Below are positions 11,952-31,443 of a stretch of DNA of 64,000 nt, in pieces. The DNA is from Heterotrichella gracilis. Its lineage: Eukaryota; Sar; Xanthophyceae; Tribonematales; Xanthonemataceae. Numbering within the stretch: position 1 is the first letter of the stretch; the number at the start of each line of letters is the position of its first letter. Under the pieces are notes generated by a model that saw only the letters and a program-made list of their open reading frames with translations, was not told the origin of the DNA and ran no database searches. The position numbers and the translations under genes are program-made. The stretch is taken from assembly GCA_032358255.1 (NCBI GenBank), contig JAULBX010031813.1, forward strand, positions 1 to 64,000, written 5' to 3'.

Positions 11952-14321
11952 GGGGAATGCAATCCTCAGATTTTTTATCTTCGGCTACGTCAGCTATTAT
12001 CAGCGCTGCTGGCGTCTTATTGTGCTACCAAGGGGAGGGGAGGGGAGGCAGGCTGGGGCAGCCTTGGGAGGGGATTGGATCTGATCCAGCACTGGCAGGT
12101 GTGAAAACTGCCACCATAAACGAGGTCATTGTGATAGTCAAGCCCTGTAGGTAGATTGCCCTGAAAGGCATAGCATAGCAAGTTTTCATTGTGCCACCCC
12201 CTAGGGCCCTGTAGGCGCCTGTACTGTTGGTAAAGGACTGTTCCCACATTGATACCTGAATGAACGACGATTTCAAAACACTTTTTTAATGTGCTCATGC
12301 CGATTCCGAGGCTGGTTGGAAGCAAATGACAAGCACGTTGAATATCATATTACAAACATCTCTGTACACCGGCAGGACACTGCTGGTGGTTGCGCTGCAC
12401 GATCAGCGACTGTTCTTTCTAGCCAAACCCCTTTGAACCCGTGCCTATGCGATTTTATATCCCAAAAGATGCTGCTGGCTGCGATTGTAGGCCTGCACGC
12501 TTTTGTGAAGTTATCTTGCGTTCAGGGCCCCAGCTTGGAAATAGGCTCCTTTCCTTACTGAATCCACCTGACAACCAACAGACTAATATTTGATAGTATC
12601 TATCTAGCTGAGCAGGTTGTTTCTACCTTTTATTGCCACTAGCTGCAGCCGGAACCTGTCCCTTGGATAGTTTTTTTTAGATGAGTCTCTGCACTTCAGC
12701 ACACCTTGGCTTCAAACAAGCACCACCTGAAAGCGCGGAGCGTTTGCCACGCTTCCACAGCTTTAGATGTGGTGTCTGTTTTTGGCTCTGCTTGGAGTGC
12801 TGTTGGCTTTGTTTTGGTTTTGACAGATTTCACAGCATTGATTCAAGCCCGTTGCACTTGCACCACAGCCCACTAGTACAACACTTTGAACTTTGTACTG
12901 GTGCCCTCGACTGCCACAGTGCTTAGGGTTTAGGATGTGTCCACCGCTTCCAGAAAATCAGACTTAGGTCAATTGCCGTGTGCCAATTTCATTTACAATA
13001 GTATGTGGGCAGTGCTGTGTTTTGCTGGTGACGTTTTATATTGTTAGGCAACACCTGAGCAGCATGCACTCTACTTCTGTTCCATATGCGACTCCCCACA
13101 TGTCATCCATTGGTTTACAAGTCTGCCCGGGGTGAACAAAGCAATGCAGCCCTGCTCGATTGTTGATTCAGAACGAACCTTTCCACCAGAACTTTTCAAC
13201 CAGAAAGAATGGCATGCGTTAAATATAGTTATGGACTGTTGGTTGATTTTGACGCTGTGTGGTCTCACATACGGAAAGGGGGGTGACCGTCGCTTGGTTA
13301 TTCCTGTCAAAGTCATAAATATTGCTGTGACCTTGAATCCGGTGGTGGCCCAACTGCTGCATGCTACATGGTTGAGAACCCTTCAGCAATACTTGTTGGC
13401 ATTGAATACTCCTTGCTTGAAAGGCTTCAGCAAAATTCGTGTAACATTGTAATATCGATTTACATCAGCAATTCCTTTCAACTTGCAAGCCACGGCAATT
13501 GGACATTCAAACGGTAAAAATATCATATTGGGCCAGGCGCGTCTTGGCCCAAATTGAATGGGGTATGTCCCCCACACTAAATTTGAATTAAAAATCTTCA
13601 ACAACTGTCGGCAAGCGCTTTTTCCCTTTCACCTCAACTCACTGAGTCTCAGACCTGAGAGCTTGCATTGTGAGTCAAATTCCATCAAAACTGCGCTAAG
13701 CAGGCAGCGCTGTAGCGCCGCTCGTGTAAGCTGCTATTGCATGTGTGCAGAGACTGCAGCAACAAAACACTGGCCAGACTGAGTGCGCGACCACCAAATT
13801 TATGGAACTTTCCACCCAACTGTACGCCCCAGGCACTTTTCACTATCCCAGGTGATCCAAAACTGTTGCTGATCGCCGAAAGCCGCAGCAAAGCGCCCCA
13901 AGGTGCCGATACTGCCACGTGGGCTTTCTCACTGTCCCACATTTCTGCACAGCTCAATCTACTTGCACCTCGAGCGATCGCTTGCTGGCTCTCAACGGGA
14001 AAGCACCTTCAGAGCTTTCTCCGCGGCCCTGCAAAGGCACACGCAAGAGGGCTCAAGGCTTTGCACCCAGTTTCCAATGCGGTGACTCCGGTATGGAATC
14101 AGTGCACCCACACTGGCATGGCACAAGCCATTGTTTAGCCTCAATACCTTTCTTGTACTAGTAATCCTGGGCTCCTTACTAGTCCATAACAAGGTTTTGC
14201 CACTGCTGAAATGCATGCAAATCACTCCCTCATTCCTACCTGCTGGGGCTCTGGTGCATCTCAATACCTCCTCTGACACCATCCCCCGAGGAATTCTGCA
14301 CTAGGCTTTAGGGTTTTCTAC
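11889..14321. other. Long intergenic region between convergent genes
   Basis: About 2.4 kb between the 3' ends of the PPR gene (+) and the fibrillin gene (-). Apart from the tandem repeat at its left edge I see no family match, RNA gene or clear repeat. It is less GC-rich than the genes. Confidence 0.5.
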
Positions 14322-17300
14322 TCACTTGAGCTCCTCCTTGGCCGCCTTGACCACCTCAGCGGCCTCCTTCTCCTCCTCCCGAGCAGATGCCAGGGCAGCT
14401 TCCTCCTCAGCAACCAGCTCCTCAGCCGCCTCGATGGCGGACACAGCGCCCGACCCCCGCCGGGCCACAGCCACTGCGCCACGCTCGGCATTCCTGCAAC
14501 AAGGGCGCCATTTACGGCACCGCACTTGACAAGGGATATGGGAGGGCACGAAGGTGTGCGGGTGGAGTGCTGAAAGCCATTTGGTAAGGCCTGTAGGCGT
14601 GCTGATGAATGTATGAGCGCCCCAGACCCTATGCCTGCCACAGGCGCACCACCCACTTCGCACATTACTCAACCAGTACCCTGCCCTGCACCGATACAGC
14701 CCCTCAGCCACGCTATCAGCTGGGGCCACTGACGATACCACTCCACCCCTGACCCTGGCCCCACACCGTACGCACTTTTAACTCCTGCACAGCGCTGATC
14801 GCCTCGGTGGTCGCCTCCCGGCAGGCAACGGTCAGCTAGCCACCCTTGCACATACCCACCACCCACACCACCCACTACTCACCCATAAGCCTCCAACCCC
14901 CACAAATCCCACACCCAACATCCATCAACCCCCCCGCTGCCCCCATTCCCACCCCGCACGCACTTTGCCTCCTGCGCAGCGCTGCGCGCCTCGGTGGTCG
15001 CCTCCCTGTATGCCGCGGTCAGCTCCTCCAGCTGCGCCCGCACGGCGGCGCGGCGTTCCAACTCGGCTGCCCGCTCCTCCTCGCGGCGCTCCTTCTCGGC
15101 GGCGGCCTCAGCCACGGCGCGCTCCTGCAAGAGGAAATTTAGGGTTGGGGTTTTAGGGTTTACTTAAGGTTTAGGGGAACAATATGATATAAAAGGCAAT
15201 CTAGCTACAGCACTAGCACAGAAATCTCAGAAATCGCTCCTGCAAGGGCGGGGCAATATCAAGGAAATATCTTAGCCTGGGTTTCAATTCAAAAAATGGA
15301 GATACCGTATGGATCCAAGGACAACAAATAAAGGTAACATGTTTTATTTGGAGCCGCCGACAATAGGCGTGCGTCGAGCCGCACCTTTGCCAGCAGGGCC
15401 TCCTCCGCCCTGCGCTGGCGCTCCGCCACCGCCTCCTCCGCACGCTGCTTGCGCTCAGCGGCGGCCTCCTCAGCGGCGCGCTTGCGCTCTGCAGCGGCTT
15501 CCTCTGCGCTGCGCTTGCGCTCTGCGGCGGCCTCGGCGGCACTGCAGAACGCAAACGGCAATAAGTAGAAATGTTTTAGATGAATAATATTCTTTGTTAC
15601 TACTTGTATTATTATGTAGCCTCGGCGGCGCTGCAAAGAGCAAGCGTGATTTTTTAAATCCGAATGAATGTGTTACTATGCGGCCTCCTGTGCAGAGTTC
15701 CGCTCGCGCTACAATACAAAATAGTGAGGGTTGTCTGCAACAGCCACGGAAATAACTGAACTCAATTTCCTATACTCAAGTCCCTACAATAACAGTATAA
15801 TAACGATGAACAGCCCACCGCAGTCCAAAGTCCGTATGCTCACCGCTGGGCGCGTGCAGCACGTGATAAGTTAATCGTGTAAAAATATAAAAATAGCCCT
15901 ATTGTAATACCTTAATACCTTTGACGCAAGTCCCTACACTCACCGCTGGGCGCGTGCAGCACGTGGGTCCTCCTCTTCGTCGTCATCCTCTCCCCCCCTG
16001 GAGGCCTTTGAGCCCCAGCGGGGCAGAGACACAGCCTGGGTGCCCTTGGACTTGCCCACAACCTGCATACCATGGCCAGGTTTATGTACAATCAAGTGCA
16101 ACGAAACCTTTAATTCAGGTTCATTAGATGGGTAATCACATGACAGCAATACAGCCAGATTAGCTTCGAAACTGGAAGGTACAATGAAACAATTGTGATG
16201 GCTTTGGAAACATACGAGTACAGATATGACCCAGCATAGCAACATCCATCCATTACAAACATGGCTGAAGCTTAGTATTCAGCCCCAAAACCCTAAAAGG
16301 GTGCTTGCGCCGACCTGTGTGCCGGCGGTGGTGGCAGCTGTGCGGCTTGAGGTGGTGACTGCGGCCAGCCCCCTGCGGATCATCTGGGTGCCGGGGAGGG
16401 AAAAGGCGGGGCGGCGGGCAGGGGCCTGCGGGCGGGGGGGACGAGCCAATCGGTGGCACAGAGAAGGGAATTGCTCATACAAGGACTCAAGGGCGCCTGC
16501 TACTTGGCACTGCATGTCTAATCTCAATGTGTGTTCAATGACGTCATGGCAAGCCCGAGCATTTGCCTAAAAGCCATGCTTGCAAGCACTTTATTTGATA
16601 ATTACTTTCCACCATACCTTTCCTCTTCTCCCACCACTTGTAAGTAAACTTCCTCCTCCATGAGGGTTTTTGACATAACTAGGGTTTGCATCAGACCGCT
16701 TCCTCGTTACGTTTGTTACACAACTAGGGTTAGCAGGTAGGGTTTGCAACAAGGACATACTTCAGAACCTCCTCCCTAGACTGCACCCACCTCCTGCTCT
16801 TCTTCCTCCTCCTCCTCATATTCCACCTCCTCCTCCTCCTCCTCCTGCTCCACCAGGCGCTCAAAAACAATCACCTCACCCTCGCCATCCGCAGAGTCCT
16901 CCTGGGGGGCTACGTAGGCAACGCGCACCTGCGCCACACACAAAAAATGGTTATAAAATCATTAACAAGGTTTACAGCATGTACTTGACAGGTTGCTCAG
17001 CTGCCTCAAGTGCCACTACATCCACACACACACAGGAAATAAACAACAGACAATAATCAATAAACAACAGTGAAGTCCACTCCGTTCCTGCACTGCTGCT
17101 ACAAAGGATACACAAACAATAAAACACACTGAAAGGCATCCCCAGCCGTCATTGGCTTATTGAGGGAAATAGAAATATCCTAACATACTTGCTGTTGGTA
17201 CACTACTGTACACCTGCCGCTACCTGTCCTTCCACATCCAAACCACGAGGAACCGCACCTGCTCATCCAGGTACAGGATCTCAATGATCCTCTCCCTGGG

Positions 17301-19183
17301 CCCACCCTTGGCGGTGGTGTTGATGCCGGTACCGGTGCGGACCTCAGCAGGGTCAATCAGCACCTGGTGCACGAAATTTCAATTCAGGGGATTAGGGACT
17401 AGCTTCTGGCAGACCTCGTGCATGTGGGTGGGAGTAAGCACGCGCTGAGAAGGTTTCAGCATCGTGGCTATGTTGGATGGGTGATGGTGTGCATGCATCA
17501 TGAGATTCCCCTACAATTAAGTAGGTTGCCAAGGTGACATCGCAGGGGGATTGGCTGATGCAAGGTCATGTCCAGTGGATACTCGCAGGGGGTTCAAGGT
17601 GATATGCAGCGGACAGTGGGTATGCATGGCAACCTCGTGGAGTTTTCCTGTGCAATGATGGCATAATGACGAAATCACAGCAGCGTGCAATTGTGTTAGC
17701 AACCCTTGTTTGGGTGCAATTACAGCCCGCACCTTGAAGGCTGTGGAGCTGACTGGCTGGATCTCGCCAACCTGCTTGGCGCTGCCGGGCAAAAACCCTA
17801 GGGTCTTGAAGTCCACGGTGTTGATCAGGATGTTTGGCTCCTGGAGGGTTTGCGTCAGGCGCTGCCCAGGGAACACTACGCGGCCTGCAGCACAGGGCCA
17901 GCGGCATGGGAATGATGATGATGATGATAGTGATGGCCTGGCTGATGATGATGACGGTGACCATGTTGATGGTGATGTGGTGATCACGATGATCATGCTA
18001 AATGATGACGATGATCATGCCCCTGCCGTTGCTGCTAATGGCGATGATGGTGGTGGTGGATGATGGTCATGCTGATGGTGATGGCATGGGTGTTCCTGGC
18101 TTACATCTGTATTTCCATAGTGATGGTTACGGTGGACCCGGTTTTAGTGAAGGCGTACCTGGTGTGCTGCGCAGCGGCCCTCCTGGCGTGAGTGGCTTGC
18201 TGCAGTACAGCACCTCGTACTCCCCCCACAGCAGCGGGCTGCGCAGCGGGTTCTTGGGGCTGTACTGCTGGAGCTCCTCAACCTGTGATAAAGTCAACTG
18301 CATTACGCAAGTATGGCTATATGGGTATGTCGGTTTTCATACTTGAAGGCGAAAAAGCATCTGTGAGTTTAAGGAGCTGTACTGCTGGGGCGTAGCCAAG
18401 AGGAAGAGCGGGTTGAAACAATTATCAGCGCACCCCAGTATTTGCCGGGCGCGAGCTAACTAAGCAGGATACAAATGGACGAGCGTGTGCACGTGGCTGG
18501 TTCCTGGCTGCGCAATGGGAACCTCTTCGCCAGGCTCTCAGCAATGTCACTAGTATTATGCATAGCTAGTTGGGTGAATTCAGATGCAACACTGCACACA
18601 GTACACCTCGCAAAGGTGTGCGTTGTGGGTGGTTCAAGCAGTTGTATTCCCGCCATGTCTTGAGCTTCTACCAAGAAAATTCCCTTGGTGCAGCCGGGGA
18701 GTGGGTCTAGGGGCTGCCTTACCAGCTCCCCAATCTCCTCGCGGCGGGAAGCGGACGCCTTCAGGCCCCCATCGGTGCCCCTGGTCAGCTCCAGCAGCTG
18801 CTCCACCAGCTCAGAAGCCCGAGAGCTCTTGTTGGGTGCTGAGGCCCCTGATCAAGCAAAGCAGGACAATAACTGGGCTCACATGCACAACTGCACATAT
18901 GTCTTGTACTTATACACTGTCATGGCTCACACAAACCATAGCCAGACCCACCCACGCGGTTGAGCTGTTGCTAGCACTACCAGTGTTGTGATCCTGGAAG
19001 TTGCTGTGATGAACCCAGTTCACCAGCCAACTGGCAATATGATCCACGTATATTTGCCTTACCTGGCTTGAGGAAATCGAACAGGCCAGCCCGGGTCACC
19101 AGTGGTTGCCTCCTGGAGTGCCTGATGGGGGTGCGTCCTGGTGTGGCCTTGAAAGCCACCCGGCTGTGCTGCAGAGACTGCAT
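14322..19183 (-). CDS. PAP/fibrillin-domain plastid protein with acidic and coiled-coil C-terminal extension
   Basis: Eleven exons, in gene order: 19183-19063, 18838-18723, 18282-18159, 17884-17733, 17363-17259, 16928-16791, 16425-16315, 16062-15944, 15541-15385, 15124-14964, 14493-14322; 491 aa. Residues 1-40 are Arg/Ser/Thr-rich and look like a chloroplast transit peptide. Residues about 45-240 are a PAP/fibrillin domain (LLELTRGTDGGLKAS, WGEYEVLYCSKP, NILINTVDFKTLGFLPG), a lipocalin-like fold of plastoglobules and thylakoids. Then come a Glu-run (about 236-252), an Arg/Ala segment, a second acidic patch, and from about 330 to the end an Ala/Glu/Arg heptad-like coiled coil built from AEEAAAERKR-type repeats. 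Ordinary fibrillins lack such a tail. The last exon could instead splice on at gtgagt 14328-14323, so the C-terminus is not certain. Confidence 0.85.
14766..14838 (-). repeat. Intronic copy of coiled-coil exon donor edge
   Basis: On the minus strand it repeats the end of the exon at 15124-14964 (GAGGCGACCACCGAGGCG, then GCAGGAG and a gtgcgt donor), about 80% alike. Either donor would keep the frame to the last exon. Confidence 0.8.
15619..15865 (-). repeat. Intronic copies of two coiled-coil gene exon edges
   Basis: 15619-15641 copies the acceptor edge of the exon starting at 15541. 15839-15865 copies the donor edge at 15940-15964 (CTCACCGCTGGGCGCGTGCA on the plus strand). AAGTCCCTACA words also recur at both donor-edge copies. 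Confidence 0.75.
17908..18065. repeat. ATG/GAT trinucleotide-rich intron
   Basis: Imperfect (GAT)n/(ATG)n tract filling much of the fibrillin intron between exons 3 and 4. It probably explains the open but meaningless frames seen there. Confidence 0.85.
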
Positions 19184-19995
19184 AGCTGCTAGGTGTGACG
19201 CTTTGTAACGCTATACAGCAAACCAGTGAACTGGGTTCACCTGTACTGTTGATATCAATAGTAGTACCACTGGTGGTGGGTATCCAAGTGTGGGTGGTAG
19301 TAGGTGTGCGATTAGCGAGAGCGCCTGACCTCCTTACAGCCTCCAACTAGCTGTGGGTTGTATTCTTGTAAGCAGCTAGAGTCAGTTGCAGGTGCTGGGC
19401 GGGGCTCTGTTTACAGAGTGTCTTGCGAAACGAACTTCGCCCAGCATGTATGAGGGTACCAAGCACTTTCGGGGAGTGTGCACTTAACTAGGAGCCACCA
19501 CCCACGTCCTGTACTGATAGAGCTGCACACAAGTCTGCTTGTAGAGCAGATGAACTGTCGCGGTGCCACTTTTCTGCTGTTGTATCACTGATATCATATC
19601 AGAGGTGCCCATGTTCCTACGAGATAAGAGCAGGCCATCGAGTGTGCCGCGTGTCAGCTCAACAAACGTCGAGAAAATCACAGGGTCAAGGTGGAAAACA
19701 GACCATTAGCTGCAATTGGGGAGGTCACTCAAGCCAATGTTTGAATTCAAATCAAAGCGACGACGGCCAAGTTGGTTTCTCACAAACCTTGGCCCTTCTT
19801 ACGCCAGATTCCTGCTCCAATTCAACCTCACTGCTGTATTTTCGTTCACCCAGAACACCCACTTCCCATCCATACGCGGCACTGCCCAGCATCAACTTGT
19901 GAGGGGCACTCTCGTGCACACCACCCGAAAGCGTAGTGCAATTGAACACCTGAACGAGGTTCCTAACCTCACGCGTTCCTAAACCGCCTGGCAGC
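19184..19995. promoter_or_regulatory. Divergent promoter region, fibrillin / MCM4
   Basis: 812 bp between the start codons of two head-to-head genes, so it must hold both promoters. No TATA box stands out. I looked for E2F-type TTTSSCGC sites expected near replication genes and saw none. GTGAACTGGGTTC at about 19226-19238 has an inverted partner at about 19012-19024 inside fibrillin intron 1. Confidence 0.55.
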
Positions 19996-27675
<7,680 letters not shown>

Positions 27676-29120
27676 GCGGATCCGTGATCTGTGGGTCGAG
27701 CTTGGTGTGTGGGTGTGGTTTTCTTGTTTGATGGATGGCTGGTGCGCTGTGTGGATGGCAGGGATGGGGGTGGGGTGGGGGGAGAGGGGGTGCAGGGGAA
27801 GCAGGGATGGGGGGACTACAGGCAGGGGAGCCTTGAAATGTGTTTTAAATACGAATTGCCACGGATGCATGCGTCTCGTGACCTTTTATAATTTTATTTT
27901 GGCAAGACACTTTTGTTGTGGTTAGGTTGCAGCAACAAGGAGCAGCAGCTGCAAGGTTGGAACAACAATACGGTTTGTGCGTGTGGCTTCATAGTTGCTA
28001 CACACCAAGGCTGGTGAACCTATCCTTGTGGAGGTGTTTCAAGGGGTGAGAGGGTGCCCAGCATGGCAATTTCAAAGCAGCATGCATGCCGCGGCACCAG
28101 TGGGGGCGCTGCCTGCCATTCTGGTTGGAATGCGTAATACTATTATGTTGTTCCCCCATTGGCAAGGACATCCACCTGGTGTACACTGTAGAGGCAGCAA
28201 GTTGCACCTTGCAGCAGTGTGCACATGGCGTCTGTATTGCCCCTTGGCAAGCCTTAGACACTGCCAGCGTGCCTTCAGATTGGAGATTCATGTCGTAACA
28301 TTGACCAGTCATAATTTTAGCACCGAAAATCGCCATAAAATCAGCAGAGCTGATCACCTATATCATGTACATTATGTGCAGCTGAGATTGTCTTTGTAAT
28401 TCATGCTATTACTGCAACAGTTGCTCCCTTCAACTTGAATCAACAATTACCAAATTTGTCCAACCACTGGTTCAACCAGTCTGGGTTCTGAGAACCAACC
28501 CTGTGACAGTCAGCTTCACCCTGAGGCATGAAAAATTTTCATGCCTCAGCTTGAATATAATATTCAATGTTATTATCAAATCATGCGCACGCAGTCCCAA
28601 AAGCCTTGCGCTTGGTGCCAATGCTTGCCAAAAGATAGAAAAAATAGTAACACCGATAGATAATCTACAAACGATAACACCGCAAGTTTCATAAGCTAGT
28701 AAGAAAGAAAGAAGACGGTGAGCGCATACTCATTGTGACGGCAACAGGGTTCTTCTGTGTACGAGTCTCGGCAATACAACACGCCTTTGGCACCGGCCCG
28801 ACTAGGCACCTTCAACATATCTGCTCGAACAAGGCGTTTCTGGATTAACCAGGTTCATCCCACACTGGCCCGGGCCATCATCACTGTTTGCCGCGATGGT
28901 GCTGCTCAGCGAATGCCGCTTCCAGTGCGTTCCTCCTGCATACACACATGGTGTGGAGTCCACTTACAAATGATTGAAAGGCCCCTTGAACAGTTACATG
29001 GATCTGCCAGGTGTCAAAATGGAGGCACAGAACGGGGCACAATGGCTGCGTGGAGGCACATAATTACCTATGCCGGAGCAAATGTGACGGATGTGCAGCC
29101 ATCGTTGTACTTGAGATTCA
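27676..29120. other. Intergenic, MCM4 to unrecognised minus-strand gene
   Basis: Convergent 3' ends. It holds a perfect palindrome at 28521-28549. I see no other coding or RNA-gene signal. Confidence 0.5.
28521..28549. repeat. Perfect 14-bp-arm palindrome
   Basis: Arms CTGAGGCATGAAAA and TTTTCATGCCTCAG are separated by one base. It could form a very stable hairpin in DNA or RNA. It lies in a region without recognised genes, near the presumed 3' side of the minus-strand gene. Confidence 0.9.
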
Positions 29121-30191
29121 CTAGATTGGTACTACCACGATTAGCAGTGTAGGTGATGCAACACCATGGTCAGCGTTCTTGCATGCCATGATACTGTCCT
29201 CATGCAGCAAAAGCATTAAAATTGCAACGCATCCACGCTGGCGTTGGACATCTGTGCTATGGTCTTGTAGCGCCCTGCATATGAGCCAATCACTGTCATT
29301 GTGGTCCGGTAACTGCGCTTTTTTGCAAACCTGCTTCCGCCACACCCACCTCCTCAAAAAAGTCTCGAGCATTTCCACTGGGTCATCCGTGGGCTCTGTC
29401 CTGTATGGCCAAGAACAAGTAAAAGTGAAACCCCGCTACATAGCATGCTCACTGTGCTTCATAGGCCACGCCCTTGGAGCGTTGCCACAATAACCATGCT
29501 ATGATTAGGTGCACAGTGCGCTGCACGGCTTCATGCCTGCCACACTCATGTGCCTGCCACTCACCACAGCGCGATGGGCAGGGCCAGTTGCGGCAGCCTT
29601 GGTGTGGACCTGGGAGAGATAGGCGTGGCGCTGGGCTCGCCACCCACCAGGCTCAGCAGCCTGCGCAGCCCAAACTGTGTGCGCCCATCTGCCCTAAAGG
29701 CAGCGCTCCCACCCACAAGCAGCCCGCCGGCCTACACGCATCCCGCCGTCAGTTGGCTTTCCGCAAAGGGCAGTGTGTTGTGGGTTACAACAGATGACGG
29801 GAGAGGCACTGAGGAACGGCAAGCAGCTGCCTTGTCAACACCCGCATACAAACCATTGGTTATCCCAGTGCTAGCACATTGCTGGGACAACCCAAGACGC
29901 CCAGGGCTAGAACAGTGCTAGAATATCACTGGACTCCAGTGCTAGAAAGTGCTAGGACAACCTCTGCGGCCAGGTAGAGCACTGGGGGGTCAAAAACGTC
30001 ACCTGGTGGCGAATGACCAGTAGCAGCAGCTCCTCCGGAGATATGAGGGGGGTGGACTCTACGTGGACAGGCTTTTGGACTTTGTACGTTGCAGCTGCCA
30101 CCTCAAGGGACGTTGCAGTGAAGCAGATCCCAACCAGGTTCAGCAGGGGGTCGATCCGCCCAATAAGCTGCTGAGGGTTGGTCAGTATCAT
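29121..30191 (-). CDS. Partial model of an unrecognised gene
   Basis: Three minus-strand blocks splice in one frame: 30191-30003 (NPQQLIGRIDPLLNLVGICF, then ISPEELLLLVIRHQ), 29731-29565 (AGGLLVGGSAAFRADGRTQ and a Pro/Ser-rich stretch ending ALPIALW) and 29400-29350 (TEPTDDPVEMLETFLRR). A last block 29274-29121 with a stop keeps the frame but looks less protein-like. All junctions have GT and AG. The first block begins with ATG right after an AG, so it may be an internal exon and the true start may lie to the right, up to about 31 kb. I do not recognise the family. Codon choice and amino-acid pattern in the first two blocks look like real coding sequence. Confidence 0.5.
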
Positions 30192-31443
30192 CTGTCAGTA
30201 TTATTCAAGTTTGGAAACGTTGCTCAAGGCTCATGAGATTGCATGCAGCGATGCGCTGCACCCAGCACACTGGTCGTCACTTAAGTGGGCAAGAAGGAAG
30301 GGAAAGGTACACGGTCTGCAGATTGCATTAAAGATGGGTCTTGGACCAAGGTGGATTATTGTAGACATGCGGTGGGTGCAGGCTTCGAAATGGAAGTAGT
30401 TGTGAGTCTATTGATTTCTTGACGGTTGGAAAGTCACTGCAGAGCAGCCAGCGGCTTATAAAAAGGGGTTATAGGCAGAGAGCTTCGTTTAAAAGAAGAT
30501 GCATGCAAAAACGCAATGCATGCGAAACGGCGGTGACAGGAGGCGGCGACGGCAGGCGGGTGGACGGCCTTCCTTTCCTTCCATAGATCTTTTGCGACGT
30601 TCTTCTTTATTTTACGGCGCGATTGTAACAACGGTCCCAACGGCTTGGCAATCTGTTGCTTAGCTGATACCTTTTATCACCACTGGGAGCTGCAAGCTGC
30701 GCATGAGGCGCCACAATTTTCGAGGACGGCCGCTGATTACTGCTGCCCTTTGTATCTTGTATCTTCTTCAGCTGTAATGTGTAGCAAGCTACACTGAAGA
30801 ACGATCTTCACCTGATATTTAAAGCGCACAACTGTTGCACTAGAGTACACTAGAGGCTGAGCGAGTGCCCATGAAGTCCCTGCTTGTGGGCAGTCAGTGT
30901 GGTGCACAAGGGTTGGCCAGCCAGGGTAAAACCCGACATGCAACTGCAAACGCTAGGAGCGCACGGCGAAGCACGTACCATGGCAGACAGGCGGCAGTAG
31001 TATGCGAGGTAACTGATTTGTGTGCTTGAGCTGTCCTGCAGTGTGGAAACCTTGCTCCATATCTAGGCCTGAGGCGGCCTTCCTGGTCGTTTAAAACGGC
31101 CCAAAGGAACTACCTCCATCGGCACGACCGCAACGCTATTGGGTCTGGGTTAGGTTAAAGGTTCTTTTCCCTTTCTTAACCCGAACGTGCTCTTTTTGCT
31201 GCTGTGCGCTGGAGCACCAAACGTCCTTGACAATGGGTTCACTATTAGTAATAGTAAGGAGGCAGGATCAGGCCGACCGTCCACGCCACTGCATACCTTG
31301 CGATCACTACCGGACGTGCACCATATTTGCGCTGACAATGCTATGCCTCCAGCCGCTCCTTTTGTGCGTTCTGGAAAGGAAAAGGCTCGCTGCATGCATT
31401 CGCCCACAAAAGGGTCCAATACCTTCCATTTGGAAGGTCTTGG
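30192..31443. other. Region between divergent genes
   Basis: It should hold the missing 5' end and promoter of the minus-strand gene and the promoter or leader of the phosphatase gene. TGCATGCA words occur at about 30498-30525. No exon could be fixed here with confidence. Confidence 0.45.

Noticed and set aside
13737-14138. 133-codon open frame on the plus strand.
   Set aside because: No family likeness or regular composition, and it lies in a region without splice logic.
17517-18063. Long open frames through the GAT/ATG repeat.
   Set aside because: They arise from the trinucleotide repeat inside a fibrillin intron.
28757-29152. 131-codon open frame on the plus strand.
   Set aside because: No recognisable domain, mixed composition, and it overlaps the 3' side of the better supported minus-strand gene.
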